A stretch of 64,000 nt of DNA from Rhodeus uyekii (taxonomy: Eukaryota; Chordata; Actinopteri; Cypriniformes; Acheilognathidae), in assembly GCA_037043235.1 (NCBI GenBank), contig JAWRVZ010000455.1:186001-250000 (forward strand), in the 5' to 3' direction. Position 1 is the first letter of the stretch, and each line of letters begins with the position of its first letter. The notes below the pieces were generated by a model. The model searched no databases. It worked only from the letters and a program-made list of their open reading frames with translations, and was not told the DNA's origin. The translations under genes were made by a program, and so were the position numbers. Below, in pieces: positions 1 through 11,132 of the stretch.

Positions 1-428
1 TCCTGACTGAGCCCTGCCCAGAGAGCTCACCGATAGACAGTGACGTGTTAGAACTGCTCCAAGATTCAGCAGCCAAGGACGACTTTCGGGAAAACAGACA
101 GGGAACCCAGGAGCCTCAAGTAACACCAGAGCAACAGCCTCTCTCACCGGATACTCTATCCCTCTCCCCAGCATCCACTCTGCTGTGTTTCTCTGAGAAA
201 ATGGAGGAACTAGTGTATGCTGGAACCAAACTCGCCCATTCTTTTGCTGCGAGCCCCCAGACATCAACAAAAAAGCGACGAGCTCCACAACCACCAAAGC
301 CTGTGGGCCCAGCTCGACCTCCCCCTCCTCCTGCGAGAGCTCTTCGGCCCCTGCCACAACGCCAGGGCCCTCACCCTCCTCCATCTGTTCTAGGTGAACC
401 AAAAACAACTGATAAAAGCTCTCAGTGA
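1..428 (+). pseudogene. LINE-B ORF1, C-terminal part
   Basis: Open frame entering from the left edge and ending at TGA 426-428. It matches the C-terminal proline-rich tail of the complete ORF1 at 32930-34531 (minus): an acidic segment, a PLSPDTLSLSPAS stretch, and a basic/proline-rich region (RRAPQPPKPV, then RPPPPPARALRPLPQ). The SGNH esterase domain that precedes this tail in the other copy lies outside the window. ORF2 opens immediately downstream. Partial because of the window edge; this fragment itself contains no break. Confidence 0.8.
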
Positions 429-431
429 TGT

Positions 432-3400
432 GTGTTGGGTCCCCGCAATGATAACAGTGACTTTGTCAAATGTTTACAGAACAAGCGGGAACCCAGTGTG
501 CCTGTTGCTTTCGCTATTTCAGTTTTATTACGCGATAGAAAGCCAAAGGCCTTCTCAAACAGTTTGGCAAACCCATTTAATCTGTTGCCTATTACACAAA
601 CTAAGATTACTGTAGAGACAGAAAGTAAGACTGTTAAATTAGTACTTTTAAACATCCGTTCACTTAAAAATAAATCACTTCTAGTCAATGATTTAATAAC
701 CACAAACAATCTAGATTTTATGCTTCTAAATGAAACATGGCTTGAAAACAGTTGCAGTTCAACAATCCTGAATGAAACAGCCCCTCCAAACTTTACTTTT
801 ATGACTGTCTGCAGAGCTGTTAGGAGAGGTGGAGGTGAAGCTGCTCTATTTAAAGATGTCTATCAATGCAAGCAAGTGTCATTTGGTGATTACTTGTCTT
901 TTGAATATTTGGGTATTGTGTTAAAAGGTGCTCCTCGCATTCTACTTTTAGTCATTTACAGGCCTCCAAAATACTCTCCAGCATTTGTGGAGGACTTTAC
1001 AGAACTGTTATCAGCAACTTCCTCAGAGTTTGACTGTTTTGCTATTACTGGGGACTTTAACATCCACATAGAAAATGCAGAATCCAAAATGGCAAAAGAA
1101 ATTCTAACAATTTTGAATACTTTTGATCTGACTCAGCATGTACATAGACCCACACACAATCATGGACATACACTAGATTTAATTATCAGTAAGGGTCTAA
1201 ACATTTCATCCATTGTCATTAAGGATGTAGCTCTATCAGATCATTTCTGTATTTTCTTTGATATATTGATCTCTCCGACTGTTGAAGCTAGATCTATCTC
1301 GGTCAAAAAGCGATGCTTAAATGAGAATACTAGTGCTCTGTTTATGAAGGCTATATCTTTAACACCAAGCATATCTGCAGACTCTGTTGATTTTCTTCTT
1401 GATTCTTTTAACTCAAAAGTTCAGAATGTTATTGATAACATTGCTCCTGTGAAAGTCAGGAAGAAGAGTGGCAGACAAAAATCACCGTGGAGGATCTCAA
1501 CAGCAGTGCAAAATATGAAAAGACAATGCAGAAAAGCTGAGCGCATGTGGCGAAAGACAAATCTTGACATCCACTATAACATCTATAAAGATAACCTTCA
1601 TGCTTTCAATGTGGAACTAGGCAAAGCTAGACAGACCTTCTTCTCAAATATTATAAACAGAAACTTAAACAACACCCGCACTCTTTTTGCTACTGTAGAG
1701 AGACTAACAAATCCCCCAAGTCAGATTCCCAGTGAAATGCTCTCAGACAGCAAATGCTGTGAGTTTGCTTCATTCTTCTCTGAGAAAATAAATAATACCA
1801 GAAAGGCGTTCAGCACATCCTTGAGCTGCACTGGGGTAAAACAGATCAGACCACAACCTCAGAAAGTAGCTAGCATGTCTGTTTTCGAAGCAATTGATGG
1901 TAAAATTTTGGAAGAAACATTACAGCACCTTAAAACATCAACCTGCGCCCTTGACATACTTCCCACATCTTTTTTCAAAAGCGTGTTTAACTGTTTAGAA
2001 GCAGATCTCCTAGAAGTGGTAAATGCCTCACTTCTTTCTGGGACTTTTCCAAAAGCCCTAAAAACTGCAGTTGTTAAGCCCCTTCTGAAAAAGAGCAATC
2101 TGGATAACATCATATTGAGCAATTACAGACCAATCTCAAATCTTCCTTTCATAGGCAAGATCATTGAAAAAGTTGTTTTCAATCAGCTGAACAAGTTCTT
2201 AAGCTTGAATGGATACTTTGACAACTTTCAGTCTGGTTTCCGACCACATCACAGCACAGAGACAGCACTCATAAAGATAATAAAGGATATTCGTCTTAAC
2301 ACAGATTCAGGTAAATTATCAGTGCTGGTTTTACTCGACCTCAGTGCTGCGTTTGACACTGTAGATCACAACATTCTCCTTGACAGGCTGGAAAACTGGG
2401 TTGGGCTTTCTGAGACGGTTCTTAAATGGTTCAGGTCATACTTAGAAGGGAGAGGTTATTATGTGAGTATCGGTGACCATAAGTCTGAGTGGACATCCAT
2501 GACATGCGGAGTTCCTCAAGGTTCAATACTTGCACCCCTCCTGTTCAACTTATATATGCTGCCACTGGGCCAAATAATGAGAAAGAACCAAATTGCATAT
2601 CACAGCTATGCAGATGACACCCAGATTTACCTCGCGTTATCACCTAATGATTACAGCCCCATTGACTCCCTGTGTCAATGCATTGATGAAATTAAAAACT
2701 GGATGTGCCTAAACTTCCTTCAGTTAAACAAAGACAAAACTGAAGTCATTGCATTTGGAAAACAAAGATGAAGTTCTCAAAGTGAATGCATACCTTCACT
2801 CTAGGGGTCAAACAACTAAAAATCAGGTCAGGAATCTTGGTGTGATTTTGGAGTCAGACCTGAGTTTCAGTAGCCATGTAAAAACAATAACTAAATCAGC
2901 ATATTATCATCTCAAAAATATTGCAAGAATTAGATGCTTTGTCTCCAATCAAGACTTAGAGAAACTTGTTCATGCTTTCATCACCAGCAGGGTGGATTAT
3001 TGTAATGGGCTCCTCACTGGCCTTCCCAAAAAGACCATAAGACAGCTGCAGCTCGTACAGAACGCTGCTGCCAGGATTCTGAGCAGAACCAGAAAATATG
3101 AACACATCACACCAGTCCTCAGGTCCTTGCACTGGCTTCCAGTTACATTTAGAATTGATTTTAAAGTACTGTTACTTGTTTATAAATGACTCAATGGCCT
3201 AGGACCTCAATGCATTGCAGATATGCTCATAGAATATAAACCTAACAGATCACTAAGATCATCAGGATCAAGTCACTTAGTAATACCCAGGGTTCACTCA
3301 AAGCAAGGAGAGTCTGCTTTTAGCTGTTACGCCAGCCGCAGCTGGAACCAGCTTCCAGAAGAGATCAGGTGTGCTCCAACAGTAGCCACATTCAAATCAA

Positions 3401-3441
3401 GACTCAAAACACATCTTTTTACCTATGCATTTGCAGATTGA
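432..3441 (+). pseudogene. LINE-B ORF2: APE endonuclease plus reverse transcriptase, frameshifted
   Basis: The first 779 codons (to 2771) hold an APE-type endonuclease (LLNIRSLKNKS, LLNETWL with the metal-binding Glu, GDFNIH, LSDHFCIF) and a reverse transcriptase (NYRPISNLPFIGKIIEKV, DLSAAFDTVDH, GVPQGSILAPLLF, YADDTQIY). Near 2755-2771 the frame shifts by one; the RT thumb and C-terminal region continue at about 2749-3189, where a TGA (3187-3189) interrupts a LLLVYK motif, and then at 3223-3441, ending in the conserved FKSRLKTHLF block. One frameshift and one stop make this a pseudogene. The family places it in the CR1/L2 group. Confidence 0.85.
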
Positions 3442-3495
3442 GCACTGTGCTATGTCCGAACTGTTTGCATTTTATTTTATACGTATTATCTTTTT

Positions 3496-3777
3496 CTGCG
3501 TGGTGTTATCGCTGTCCTTGTGGGATGTGTCAGCCGCATTCAGGTGCTGAATTAAGTCCTGTGGTCAGCTGTACTCTGTCCAGGTGTGTTTGTGCCATTC
3601 AGACTAAGTGGATTTGCACACACTGCTGAAGGATGATGGAGGGAGAAGTAGATATTGTCCTTTAGCACTCTTGAGCCCAGTTTGTTTGGGCGCAGGCCAT
3701 CATGTGTGAACAACTGTCTCTGACTCCAGAACAGATTGAAGTTGTCGATGAAATTCAGTCCCTTTAAGTTGCAATAA
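3496..3777 (-). repeat. Inverted LINE ORF1 fragment
   Basis: On the minus strand this encodes the middle of LINE-A/B ORF1 (NLKGLNFIDNFNLFWS, THDGLRPNKLGSRV) and is nearly identical to 33391-33678. It abuts the 3' end of LINE-B in opposite orientation, so the junction at 3495/3496 is a rearrangement or a second truncated insertion. The frame is degraded past 3560. Confidence 0.8.
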
Positions 3778-4189
3778 TGCAAACTTTCTTAATGTTTCAG
3801 ATAAAGACTGAAAGAGTTGTTGGAAGCTCAGTGATGTTGAAGTCGTGGGATCGTGGTGTAGTTCGTTAATATCGACCCTTCAGCTTTTTACTTCTGACAA
3901 ATGCATTTAGGCTTCACAATTCATAAAAGTTGTGTTCATCTGTGGAAATTATGAACAAAACGTGCAAGAGTGTCATAAACTGCTGTTGATCACCGAGCTT
4001 ATTTTTTTTTTATTCGAAAGCCATTGACCGCTCAATTGGCCTTTGTGTCTGAGTGGGCAGGAACGGGCAGATGATTTGCCTTGATAGCGTTTACTGTAGT
4101 GTTATATTTTATTAACACACAGTGTTTCGACACCCTCTCTGTAGTGGTTTTCTCACTGCTACAATGACAACAGAGCAGGGGCATATTCT
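3778..4189. other. Intergenic, no recognised feature
   Basis: About 410 bp without a coding frame or a repeat that I can name. Moderately AT-rich. Confidence 0.6.
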
Positions 4190-4483
4190 TCGTACGTCGC
4201 TTACTACATCCAAGATCAGTTGACACATCCGGGATGAGATAATCGCGCTTACTATGAGCTGGATTATTCAGTTCTTCGAACGCACCTGTTCTTGACGATT
4301 AGTATAGCTGGATTGAGTTATCTGAGATCATTGCGCGTTCATGTCATGGTTTAAAAGGGGATATGTATCGATAGTAGAAACACTGATCAGAAACATTTTG
4401 ATTGGTCAGCGAGCATGCTGAAAGAGCATGCTCAGTATTTCTCGGCAGCGCGTCGCTGAATTTCAGTGTTTAATTAAAACACA

Positions 4484-4825
4484 AAGCAACACTTTAAAGG
4501 CTGCAAAAGCCAGGAGAGAGGGCTGGCAAAAAGTTGCCGACAAATTACATTTGTGAGTTGCCTAGTGATCGTGTGTGTAATTATATTGTCTTATATTAAT
4601 TGTATTTCATAATCCTCTTTTATATTAGAGCCACCGCAGGACCCACTAGAACTTGGCAACAAGTAAAAGTAAAATGCAAAAATATTCTACAAAATGGTTT
4701 CTTTACTACTTGCGCTGTTCTGCAAAAAAAAAAGGTTAATTAATGAAATAGAATTGCAAGAACTAATAAAGCAAAAAGTCCGACTTGAGATTGAATTGCT
4801 TCAAAAGGAACTTCAAAGTTAGTCA
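4484..4825 (+). pseudogene. Harbinger Myb/SANT-like DNA-binding protein relic
   Basis: Short pieces read as the Myb/SANT-like companion protein of fish Harbinger elements: KARREGWQKVADKLH near 4502-4550, then after an interruption RTWQQVKVKCKNIL near 4640-4685, and a coiled C-terminal stretch rich in Glu/Lys/Leu near 4755-4820. In functional elements this protein helps carry the transposase to the nucleus and DNA. Stops and gaps show that this copy is dead. Confidence 0.6.
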
Positions 4826-4954
4826 AATACACTAATAAACACACTGTACTATTGATGACCTTGCATGATTTATTTATTTCATTCCACAGGCAAGAGATGA
4901 TCAGCTGGATTTGTAAAAATTTAACTAAACTGTGTGCAAAGTTCCCTCTTTTCA

Positions 4955-5360
4955 AAAATGATACTGGACAATTCTGTCCCGTGCAGCTCCAACACTAGAC
5001 TGGTCAAGTGTACTGGCTGGCTTTCTGATGGTGGCAATGTGTGTGCAGTCTATGGCACCAATCACATTAGGGGGATATTTACTGGCATGGTCATGATTTC
5101 ATAATCTCTATGATCAATTATAATGTACCTGTAATAGCTCTCTTCAACAACTTGGGGTCTTAAGTGGTTTGTAAAAACCACAAAAAACACCGTAAAGATT
5201 GCTTGAGTGCCAGGAAAACTGCGAATGACACGACAGACAGCACTTTCACAATGTTCTCTGCATCTCTAACAGTTTAAGGAACGTGCCACTCGCAAAGTAG
5301 CGCAAGGCAATACACACAGTTTGACCTGTTGTTAATGCCCGACTAATTGTATCTAAATTA
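4955..5360 (-). pseudogene. HARBI1-like Harbinger transposase relic
   Basis: Minus-strand pieces match the DDE transposase of PIF/Harbinger elements: GQTVCIALRYFASGTFL (about 5340-5285), then a stop-broken helix, then NVIGAIDCTHIATIRKP (about 5075-5020), which contains the first catalytic Asp in the IDCTHI block. The middle is frameshifted and the C-terminal D/E region was not found, so it is non-functional. Confidence 0.7.
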
Positions 5361-5756
5361 ACTAGATACATTATACCCTCACGTGAAAAACTATAGTTTA
5401 TATATATATGTTTTATTATTATTAATTTTTAAATATTATAATTCTATTAAATATATTATATTGAACCTTCAGCAACAGTTTGCTCTCGTAGAAAACGGAC
5501 AGGACAAACTTCCCATATCACTTCCGCTTATAAAGCCGTGATCTAATCCTGCCATCATGAAGTAAGCCTGCTCCCTAGCAGGTTCAATTCAACGGACCTG
5601 TTACTATGACAACCAGTCCCGGATGAGCGTCGAAGAACCGAACAATCCAAGATCATGCGAAATCGCCAACAATCTAATCCTGCTAAGTGACTTAGCGAGT
5701 TCAGGATGGTCAGAGATTTTTCTTTTGTCTCTCAGATGTGTTTTATCATGATTGCA

Positions 5757-5848
5757 GATTGTTCCAGATCAGATGAGTGTGAATCATCAAATTGTGTCTC
5801 AAAACTCACCAGCTCTTCTTGCACAGATGATCTGAAGAAGAATCACAG
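5757..5848 (+). other. Exon-like orphan sequence
   Basis: A plausible splice acceptor (TTTATCATGATTGCAG, ending near 5756) precedes about 90 bp open in one frame, Ser/Cys/Asp-rich (SDECESSNCVS, SSSCTDDLKKN), ending in a donor-like CACA/GTAAGG that abuts the LINE-A tail. It could be a host exon next to which LINE-A inserted. No homology is assigned with certainty. Confidence 0.25.
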
Positions 5849-6821
5849 TAAGGCAAGGCAAGGCAAGGCAAGTTTATTTGTATAGCACATTTCATACACA
5901 ATGGTAATTCAAAGTGCTTTACATAAAGAAGAATGATAAAAATAAAACATTAAAAATGATTAAAAGAATAAAAAGATAATACGTATAAAATAAAATGCAA
6001 ACAGTTCGGACATAGCACAGTGCTCATTCTGCAAATGCATAGGTAAAAAGATGTGTTTTGAGTCTTGATTTGAATGTGGCTACTGTTGGAGCACACCTGA
6101 TCTCTTCTGGAAGCTGGTTCCAGCTGCGGCTGGCGTAACAGCTAAAAGCAGACTCTCCTTGCTTTGAGTGAACCCTGGGTATTACTAAGTGACTTGATCC
6201 TGATGATCTTAGTGATCTGTTAGGTTTATATTCTATGAGCATATCTGCAATGTATTTAGGTCCTAGGCCATTGAATGATTTATAAACAAGTAACAGTACC
6301 CAGTTTTCCAGCCTGTCAAGGAGAATATTGTGATCTATGGTGTCAAATGCAGCACTGAGGTCGAGTAAAACCAGCACTGATAATTTACCTGAATCTGTGT
6401 TAAGACGAATATCATTTATTATCTTTATGAGTGCTGTCTCTGTGCTGTGATGTGGTCGGAAACCAGATTGAAAGTTGTCAAAGTATCCATTCAAGCTTAA
6501 GAACTTTTTCAGCTGATTGAAAACAACTTTTTCAATGATCTTGCCTATGAAAGGTAGATTTGAGATTGGTCTGTAATTGCTCAATATGATGTTGTCCAGA
6601 TTGCTCTTTTTCAGAAGTGGCTAAACAACTGCAGTTTTTAGGGAATTTGGAAAAGTCCCAGAAAGAAGTGAGGCATTTACCACTTCTAGGATATCTGCTT
6701 CTAAACAGTTAAACACACTTTGAAAAAAGATGTGGGAAGTATGTCAAGGGCGCAGGTTGATGTTTTAAGGTGCTGTACTGTTTCTTCCAAAATTTTACCA
6801 TCAATTGCTTCGAAAACAGAC
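5849..6821 (-). mobile_element. LINE-A segment 4 (3' end: RT end, 3' UTR, tail)
   Basis: The 3' portion of the minus-strand LINE that is split by insertions. Its tail is a (GGCAA)n-like run at 5849-5872, preceded in element orientation by a hairpin-like CR1/L2 3' UTR. The coding part resumes exactly where the 11183-11619 segment stops, with a 5-bp CAGAC duplication flanking the Gypsy insertion. It carries an internal deletion of roughly 0.75 kb relative to LINE-B, joining DRLENWV to LLLVYK near 6298. Confidence 0.9.
6024..6816 (-). pseudogene. LINE-A ORF2, RT C-terminal part with internal deletion
   Basis: Encodes NYRPISNLPFIGKIIEKV, FQSGFRPHHSTETALI and DLSAAFDTIDH, then jumps to LLLVYKSFNGLGPKYI and the terminal FKSRLKTHLFTYAF block. 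The deletion removes the PQGS and YADD polymerase motifs, so the encoded RT cannot be active. An additional in-frame stop lies near 6622 compared with LINE-B. Confidence 0.85.
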
Positions 6822-7251
6822 TGTTAGGAATGAGAAAGGCAGGATTCAATTGCAAAATGGTATTTATTGAAGATGAAGTAAACTGAGAAATGTCCAGGAA
6901 AGCAGGCGGCGCAGAGACTCAGTGGGCTTGGTGGTGAAGGCGTGATGCAGTGTAATCCCCATGGTGCGCGGCGTGGAAGTGAACAGGAAGCGGGAACCAG
7001 GAACACGAAGACACGCTGACGGGCAGACACCGGGACACAGGAAGACACGGACACAGATCGCTGAGGTGGCAATCTGAAGGCAACGACTCGACATGGTGGT
7101 GAGTGGAGAGGTGAACTAAATAGGCAGATGGAATATGGATCAGGTGTGTGTGATGATGACGGTGGCGGTGATCAGTGACCACGCCTCCCACATTCACCTA
7201 ACATGCAAACACGGGCAATCCTGGGAGACAATGAATTTGCGAACCGTGACA
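6822..7251 (-). repeat. Gypsy 3' LTR
   Basis: 430 bp bounded by TGTTAGGAATG (left) and GAACCGTGACA (right), giving TG...CA ends. On the element strand it is preceded by a polypurine run at 7252-7265 (seen as a run of C on the plus strand). The internal stretch at 6938-6977 recurs at 11134-11177 as the surviving part of the opposite LTR. Confidence 0.85.
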
Positions 7252-7535
7252 GTACCCCCCCCTCTCTCGACGCTCCCAGGGGCACTTACCTGTCGATTGT
7301 AGTCATCGATAAGGGAGTGATCCAGTATGTCCCTAGCAGGTACCCAACTTCTCTCCTCCGGGCCGTAACCTTCCCAGTCCACCAAGTACTGGAATCCGCG
7401 TCCCCTAATTCTTGAATCCAGAATACGGTTTACCGAATAAGTTGGTTCCCCATCTATGAGGCGCGGCGGTGGGGGAACCGGGGTGGGCGGATTAATGTGA
7501 GAATGAATCACGGGCTTAATTTTGGAATCAAGCAC
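7252..7535 (-). pseudogene. Gypsy integrase C-terminal chromodomain
   Basis: Encodes a linker rich in Pro and then a chromodomain: YSVNRILDSRIRGRGFQYLV, then DWEGYGPEERSWVPARDIL. Chromodomains at the end of integrase are the hallmark of chromoviruses and steer insertion toward marked chromatin. The frame ends in the LTR. It is separated from the rest of integrase by the 7536-8537 insertion; the flanks on both sides remain in one frame. Confidence 0.85.
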
Positions 7536-8537
7536 TCTCTCTTCCTGCTTCTCCTACAGTGCAGACGCGTTTCTCTCTCGCTCTCGCTTCCTCGCGCTTT
7601 TGTATTTTGTTGTCTTTCTTTTTCACTGACCCGCTGCTTGCTGGACTCCTGAGAATACTGAGATGGAAAGGATTTTCTATATGATTGGATTATTGATGGC
7701 GGGGTTCCTATTCTTTGGCTTTGGGACTGCCCTGACCTATCAGAAGATTTTTCTATATGTGGAAATTAAGAAATGCTTCGTGGTTGCGTGTGGCCGTTTG
7801 AAGGAATTAGATCAGAGAGTGATACAGATTGAGGAACTGAATCGCAACAACGCAGTCCGGACTACTTATGTGGGCTCCATCGAGAGTCAGACTGGTGAAC
7901 TTTTTACAGACTGTAACCGGTCAGACCATGAGGCTAGACGTGATGTCTATGGAACTGTACAGACCGAACACGACCGGAGCTGATTGATTGATTATGATCC
8001 GGACAAATTACTGAAGATCACCAAATGGAATAAAAATTCACCCGAAACTTCACTTGTCCCTATCTCTTGGGAACTCAGCATGATGAACAGCCTGGTCTCC
8101 TTATCTCCCTTCAAGGACAAAGCCAAGAACTGAACTGAACTGAACTCAAAAACAACTCATGTTTTGTCTATATTCTCTGTCAACATCCGTCTGCCTGTTG
8201 TTCTCTCTGTTCTCCTTATCTATTTCCCCCTCCCCCCAACTCCACTGAAAAAAATCCCCACACGAGTCTTACGTGAAATTTGTGACGTATATTATGTTTG
8301 TTTTTGTTGTGTCTGCTGCTATGTATGCTTGCTAAACTGCACTCATTTCTGGAGAGTTGGCGCCGCAAATGGTAGCCTCGGTGTTTGAGCTCCTCAGTGA
8401 TTGTTTTTGTTTTTGTTTGTTTGTTCATGTTGTGTTGTATATGTGCACTGGAAGCTCCAGCACTAAGACAAATTCCTTGTGTGTGCAAGCACACTTGGCA
8501 ATAAAGCTCTTTCTGGTTCTGATTCTGATTCTGATTC
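7536..8537 (+). mobile_element. 1-kb retroposon copy 1, LINE-like 3' tail and small ORF
   Basis: Inserted in the Gypsy integrase; its left boundary follows GAATCAAGCAC and its right boundary is a (TGATTC)n tail. It is homologous along its length to 48872-49909. Its last 300 bp match the 3' UTR and tail of the LINE fragment ending at 45825 (shared block TGCACTGGAAGCT through CACTTGGCAATAAAGC). The 5' part has a small ORF. No RT is encoded, so it presumably uses the LINE's machinery through the shared tail. No clear target duplication is visible. Confidence 0.8.
7663..7983 (+). CDS. Small ORF of the 1-kb retroposon, membrane-anchored
   Basis: 106 codons with an ATG. Residues 5-25 are strongly hydrophobic (YMIGLLMAGFLFFGFG), a likely signal anchor; the rest is polar with a heptad-like helix (LKELDQRVIQIEELN). 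Copy 2 (48872-49909) encodes the same protein with about 70-80 percent residue agreement by eye, but in two frames. I do not recognise the family. It may be a true element protein or a leftover of a LINE ORF1. Confidence 0.45.
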   Translation: MERIFYMIGLLMAGFLFFGFGTALTYQKIFLYVEIKKCFVVACGRLKELDQRVIQIEELNRNNAVRTTYVGSIESQTGELFTDCNRSDHEARRDVYGTVQTEHDRS

Positions 8538-9212
8538 TGAAACATGGTAGGCGGCATGAATCCTCCCGTACGCGGGAGGTAGTTTGAGGCGGACTGTCAC
8601 CGGACTAATGATCTTGGTGACAGGAAACGGGCCGATGAATTTGGGAGCAAGCTTATTACACACGGAGCGGAGAGGAATGTCTTTGGAAGAAAGCCACACT
8701 TTTTGACCCACGACGTAGACGTGAGGCTTTGACCGGTGGCGATCGGCCTGGGCCTTGGTGCGCGCTCCCACTTGTAGCAGAGTCTCACGGGCTCTACTCC
8801 AAGTGCGACGGCACCTCTGGATGAATGCGTGAGCGGAGGGGACCGCGACTTCGGATTCCAGATTGGGAAAGAAAGGTGGCTGGTACCCTAGACTACACTC
8901 AAACGGCGAAAGGCCCGTGGATGACACTGGTAACGAGTTATGCGCGTACTCAACCCACGGGAGTTGTTGGCTCCAGGAAGTCGGATTCTGTGACACCGTA
9001 CACCGTAAACATCTCTCGAGGTCTTGATTAGCTCGTTCGGTCTGGCCGTTGCTCTGGGGATGGAAACCCGAAGACAGACTTACACTCGCCCCCAGTAGTT
9101 TACAAAACTCTCTCCAAAATTTGGATATAAATTGGGGCCCTCTGTCAGAGACCACGTCTGTCGGGAGGCCATGAATGCGAAAGACGTGTTCAATGACAGA
9201 TTCCACAGGCCA
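8538..9212 (-). pseudogene. Gypsy integrase core, N-terminally deleted
   Basis: Encodes the second half of the DDE core (VSDRGPQFISKFW with the second Asp, then HPQSNGQTERANQDLE with the catalytic Glu) and the GPFPV beta-barrel region. The part containing the CxxC of the HHCC finger and the first catalytic Asp is missing: the upstream frame ends right after WWPKM near 9208, implying a deletion of about 200 bp. Inactive as an integrase. Confidence 0.85.
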
Positions 9213-11118
9213 TCTTAGGCCACCAGAATCGTTGTTTAACTAAGAAGTTAGTGCGACTGATTCCTGGATGACAAGCTATTTTGGAGCAATGGCCCCATCG
9301 GATGACCTCGGATCTGACCTCCTCCGGCACGAATAATCGACCCGGTGGACCCCCGGGCGGAGGCGTTACCCCTTCTAAGGCCGATTTGACCTTCGCTTCG
9401 ATCTCCCATATGAGTGTGGAAACCACGAGTCTCTCAGGCAAAATGCACTCGGGAGTAGACGGGCGCTCGGAAAAATCGAAAATGCGTGATAAGGCATCGG
9501 GTTTGATGTTTTTGGAACCCGGCCGGTATGATAGCAAAAAGTCAAAACGTCCGAAAAAAAGGGCCCACCGCGCCTGCCTGGAGTTGAGTCTTTTGGCGGT
9601 TCTAATGTACTCTAAGTTCTTGTGGTCGGTCCAAACTAGAAAGGGCACCCCTGACCCCTCTAACCAGTGACGCCACTCCTCCAACGCTAGCTTGACTGCC
9701 AACAACTCTCGGTTACCAATGTCATAATTACGTTCCGCTGGAGACAGACGATGGGAAAAAAACGCGCACGGGTGCATCTTATCGTCTGAAGGAGAACGCT
9801 GGGAAAGAACCGCACCTACCCCCACCTCTGACGCGTCGACCTCCACCACGAACTGACGTGTGGGATCAGGGGCAATCAGGATGGGAGCCGAAACGAAGCG
9901 GCTCTTGAGTTTGGAGAACGCCGCTTCGGCGGCGTTGCACCACCTGAACGTAGTTCTGGGGGAGGTCAAGGCTGTCAGAGGAGCGGCTAGTTGGCTGAAG
10001 TTGCGGATGAAACGTCGATAGAAGTTGGCGAACCCCAGGAACCTCAACAGGGCCTTGCGAGAGTCCGGGGTTGGCCACTCTATCACAGCCTTAACCTTGT
10101 CGGGATCCATGCGTACTCCCTCCGACGAGACGATATACCCTAGAAAAGGAACAGACTGTGCATGAAAAACGCATTTCTCCGCCTTGGCAAAAAGCCCATT
10201 CTGTAGTAACCGTTGGAGCACTCGTCGGACGTGTTGGACATGTTCCTGGAGAGACGAGGAAAATATCAGTATGTCATCCAGGTAAACATACGTGAACTGA
10301 TCTATCATGTCTCCCAACACGTCATTGACGAGTGCTTGGAAGACTGCTGGGGAGTTGGACAGCCCAAAAGGCATGACCAAGTACTCAAAATGGCCCCTGG
10401 GGGTATTAAATGCTGTCTTCCATTCATCCCCCTCTCTTATGCGGACCAAATGATAAGCATTCCTTAAATCCAATTTCGTGAATATGGATGCTCCCTGCAA
10501 CCTCTCGAAGGCTGAAGACATCAACGGCAGCGGATAGGTGTTCTTTACCGTGATGTTGTTCAACCCTCGGTAGTCAATACAAGGTCGCAGAGACCCATCC
10601 TTCTTCCCCACAAAAAAGAATCCCACCCCCGCTGGAGAAGAAGAGGGGCGGATGAACCCGGTAGCCAAAGAATCAGAAACATATTTCTCCATGGCCTCCC
10701 TTTCGGGAACGGAAAGCGAGTATAACTTGCCCTTAGGCAGAGACATACCTGGCAGAATATCTATAGCACAGTTGTAGGGACGGTGCGGAGGAAGAGAAGC
10801 AGCCCGAGACTTACTGAACACTTCCTTCAGGTCGAGGTACTCCGGGGGCACGTTAGACAAATTCATCGGCTCCTCCTGCGACACAGAACTAGACACAGAC
10901 GAACGTGCAGACACAAGACAAAAGGCATGGCACTGATCACTCCAGTTGAGTATGTTATTGTGTCCCCAGTCAACCCTGGGGTTGTGCTTGATCAACCAGG
11001 GATGACCGAGGACGATGGGAACCGAGGGACAGTCAGTGATGAAAAAGTCTATGGTTTCTCTGTGGTTACCTGCGGTGATGAGGGTGAGGGGAATGGTTTT
11101 GAGTGCAATGTCCGGTAG
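9190..11118 (-). pseudogene. Gypsy pol: protease end, reverse transcriptase, RNase H, integrase start
   Basis: Long open frame. Its first codons hold the C-terminal retropepsin motif (VPIVLGHPWL) but not the catalytic DTG. The RT follows with FTKLDLRNAYH, MPFGLSNSPAVFQ and YVYLDDILIFS, then RNase H (VEVDASEVGVGAVLSQ, NRELLAVKLALEEW, WTDHKNLEY) and the start of integrase (CHPGISRT, FWWPKM), ending in a stop at 9190 because of a deletion. RT and RNase H look intact; the polyprotein as a whole is not. Confidence 0.9.
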
Positions 11119-11132
11119 TTTTTGGCCGCGAA

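Larger units (their letters stand above)
1..3495 (+). mobile_element. LINE-B: 5'-clipped L2/CR1-type non-LTR retrotransposon
   Basis: Begins outside the window, inside ORF1. Carries the ORF1 end, then an ORF2 with endonuclease and reverse transcriptase. It closely matches the minus-strand LINE-A copy at 32.4-34.8 kb, as seen by shared peptides such as SADSVDFLLDS and NYRPISNLPF. The 3' end stops abruptly at 3495 in the middle of the 3' UTR; LINE-A continues to a (GGCAA)n-type tail but this copy jumps into inverted ORF1 sequence. ORF2 is broken by a frameshift and a stop codon, so the copy is not autonomous. Confidence 0.9.
4190..5715. mobile_element. Decayed PIF/Harbinger DNA transposon
   Basis: The two hallmark Harbinger genes are present as relics on opposite strands (see the Myb-like and HARBI1-like entries). 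The ends are imperfect inverted repeats: GGATTATTCAGTTCTTCG near 4261 on the plus strand corresponds to GGATTGTTCGGTTCTTCG read on the minus strand near 5635-5660, with further weaker similarity outward. The exact termini and target duplication cannot be fixed by eye. Confidence 0.7.
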
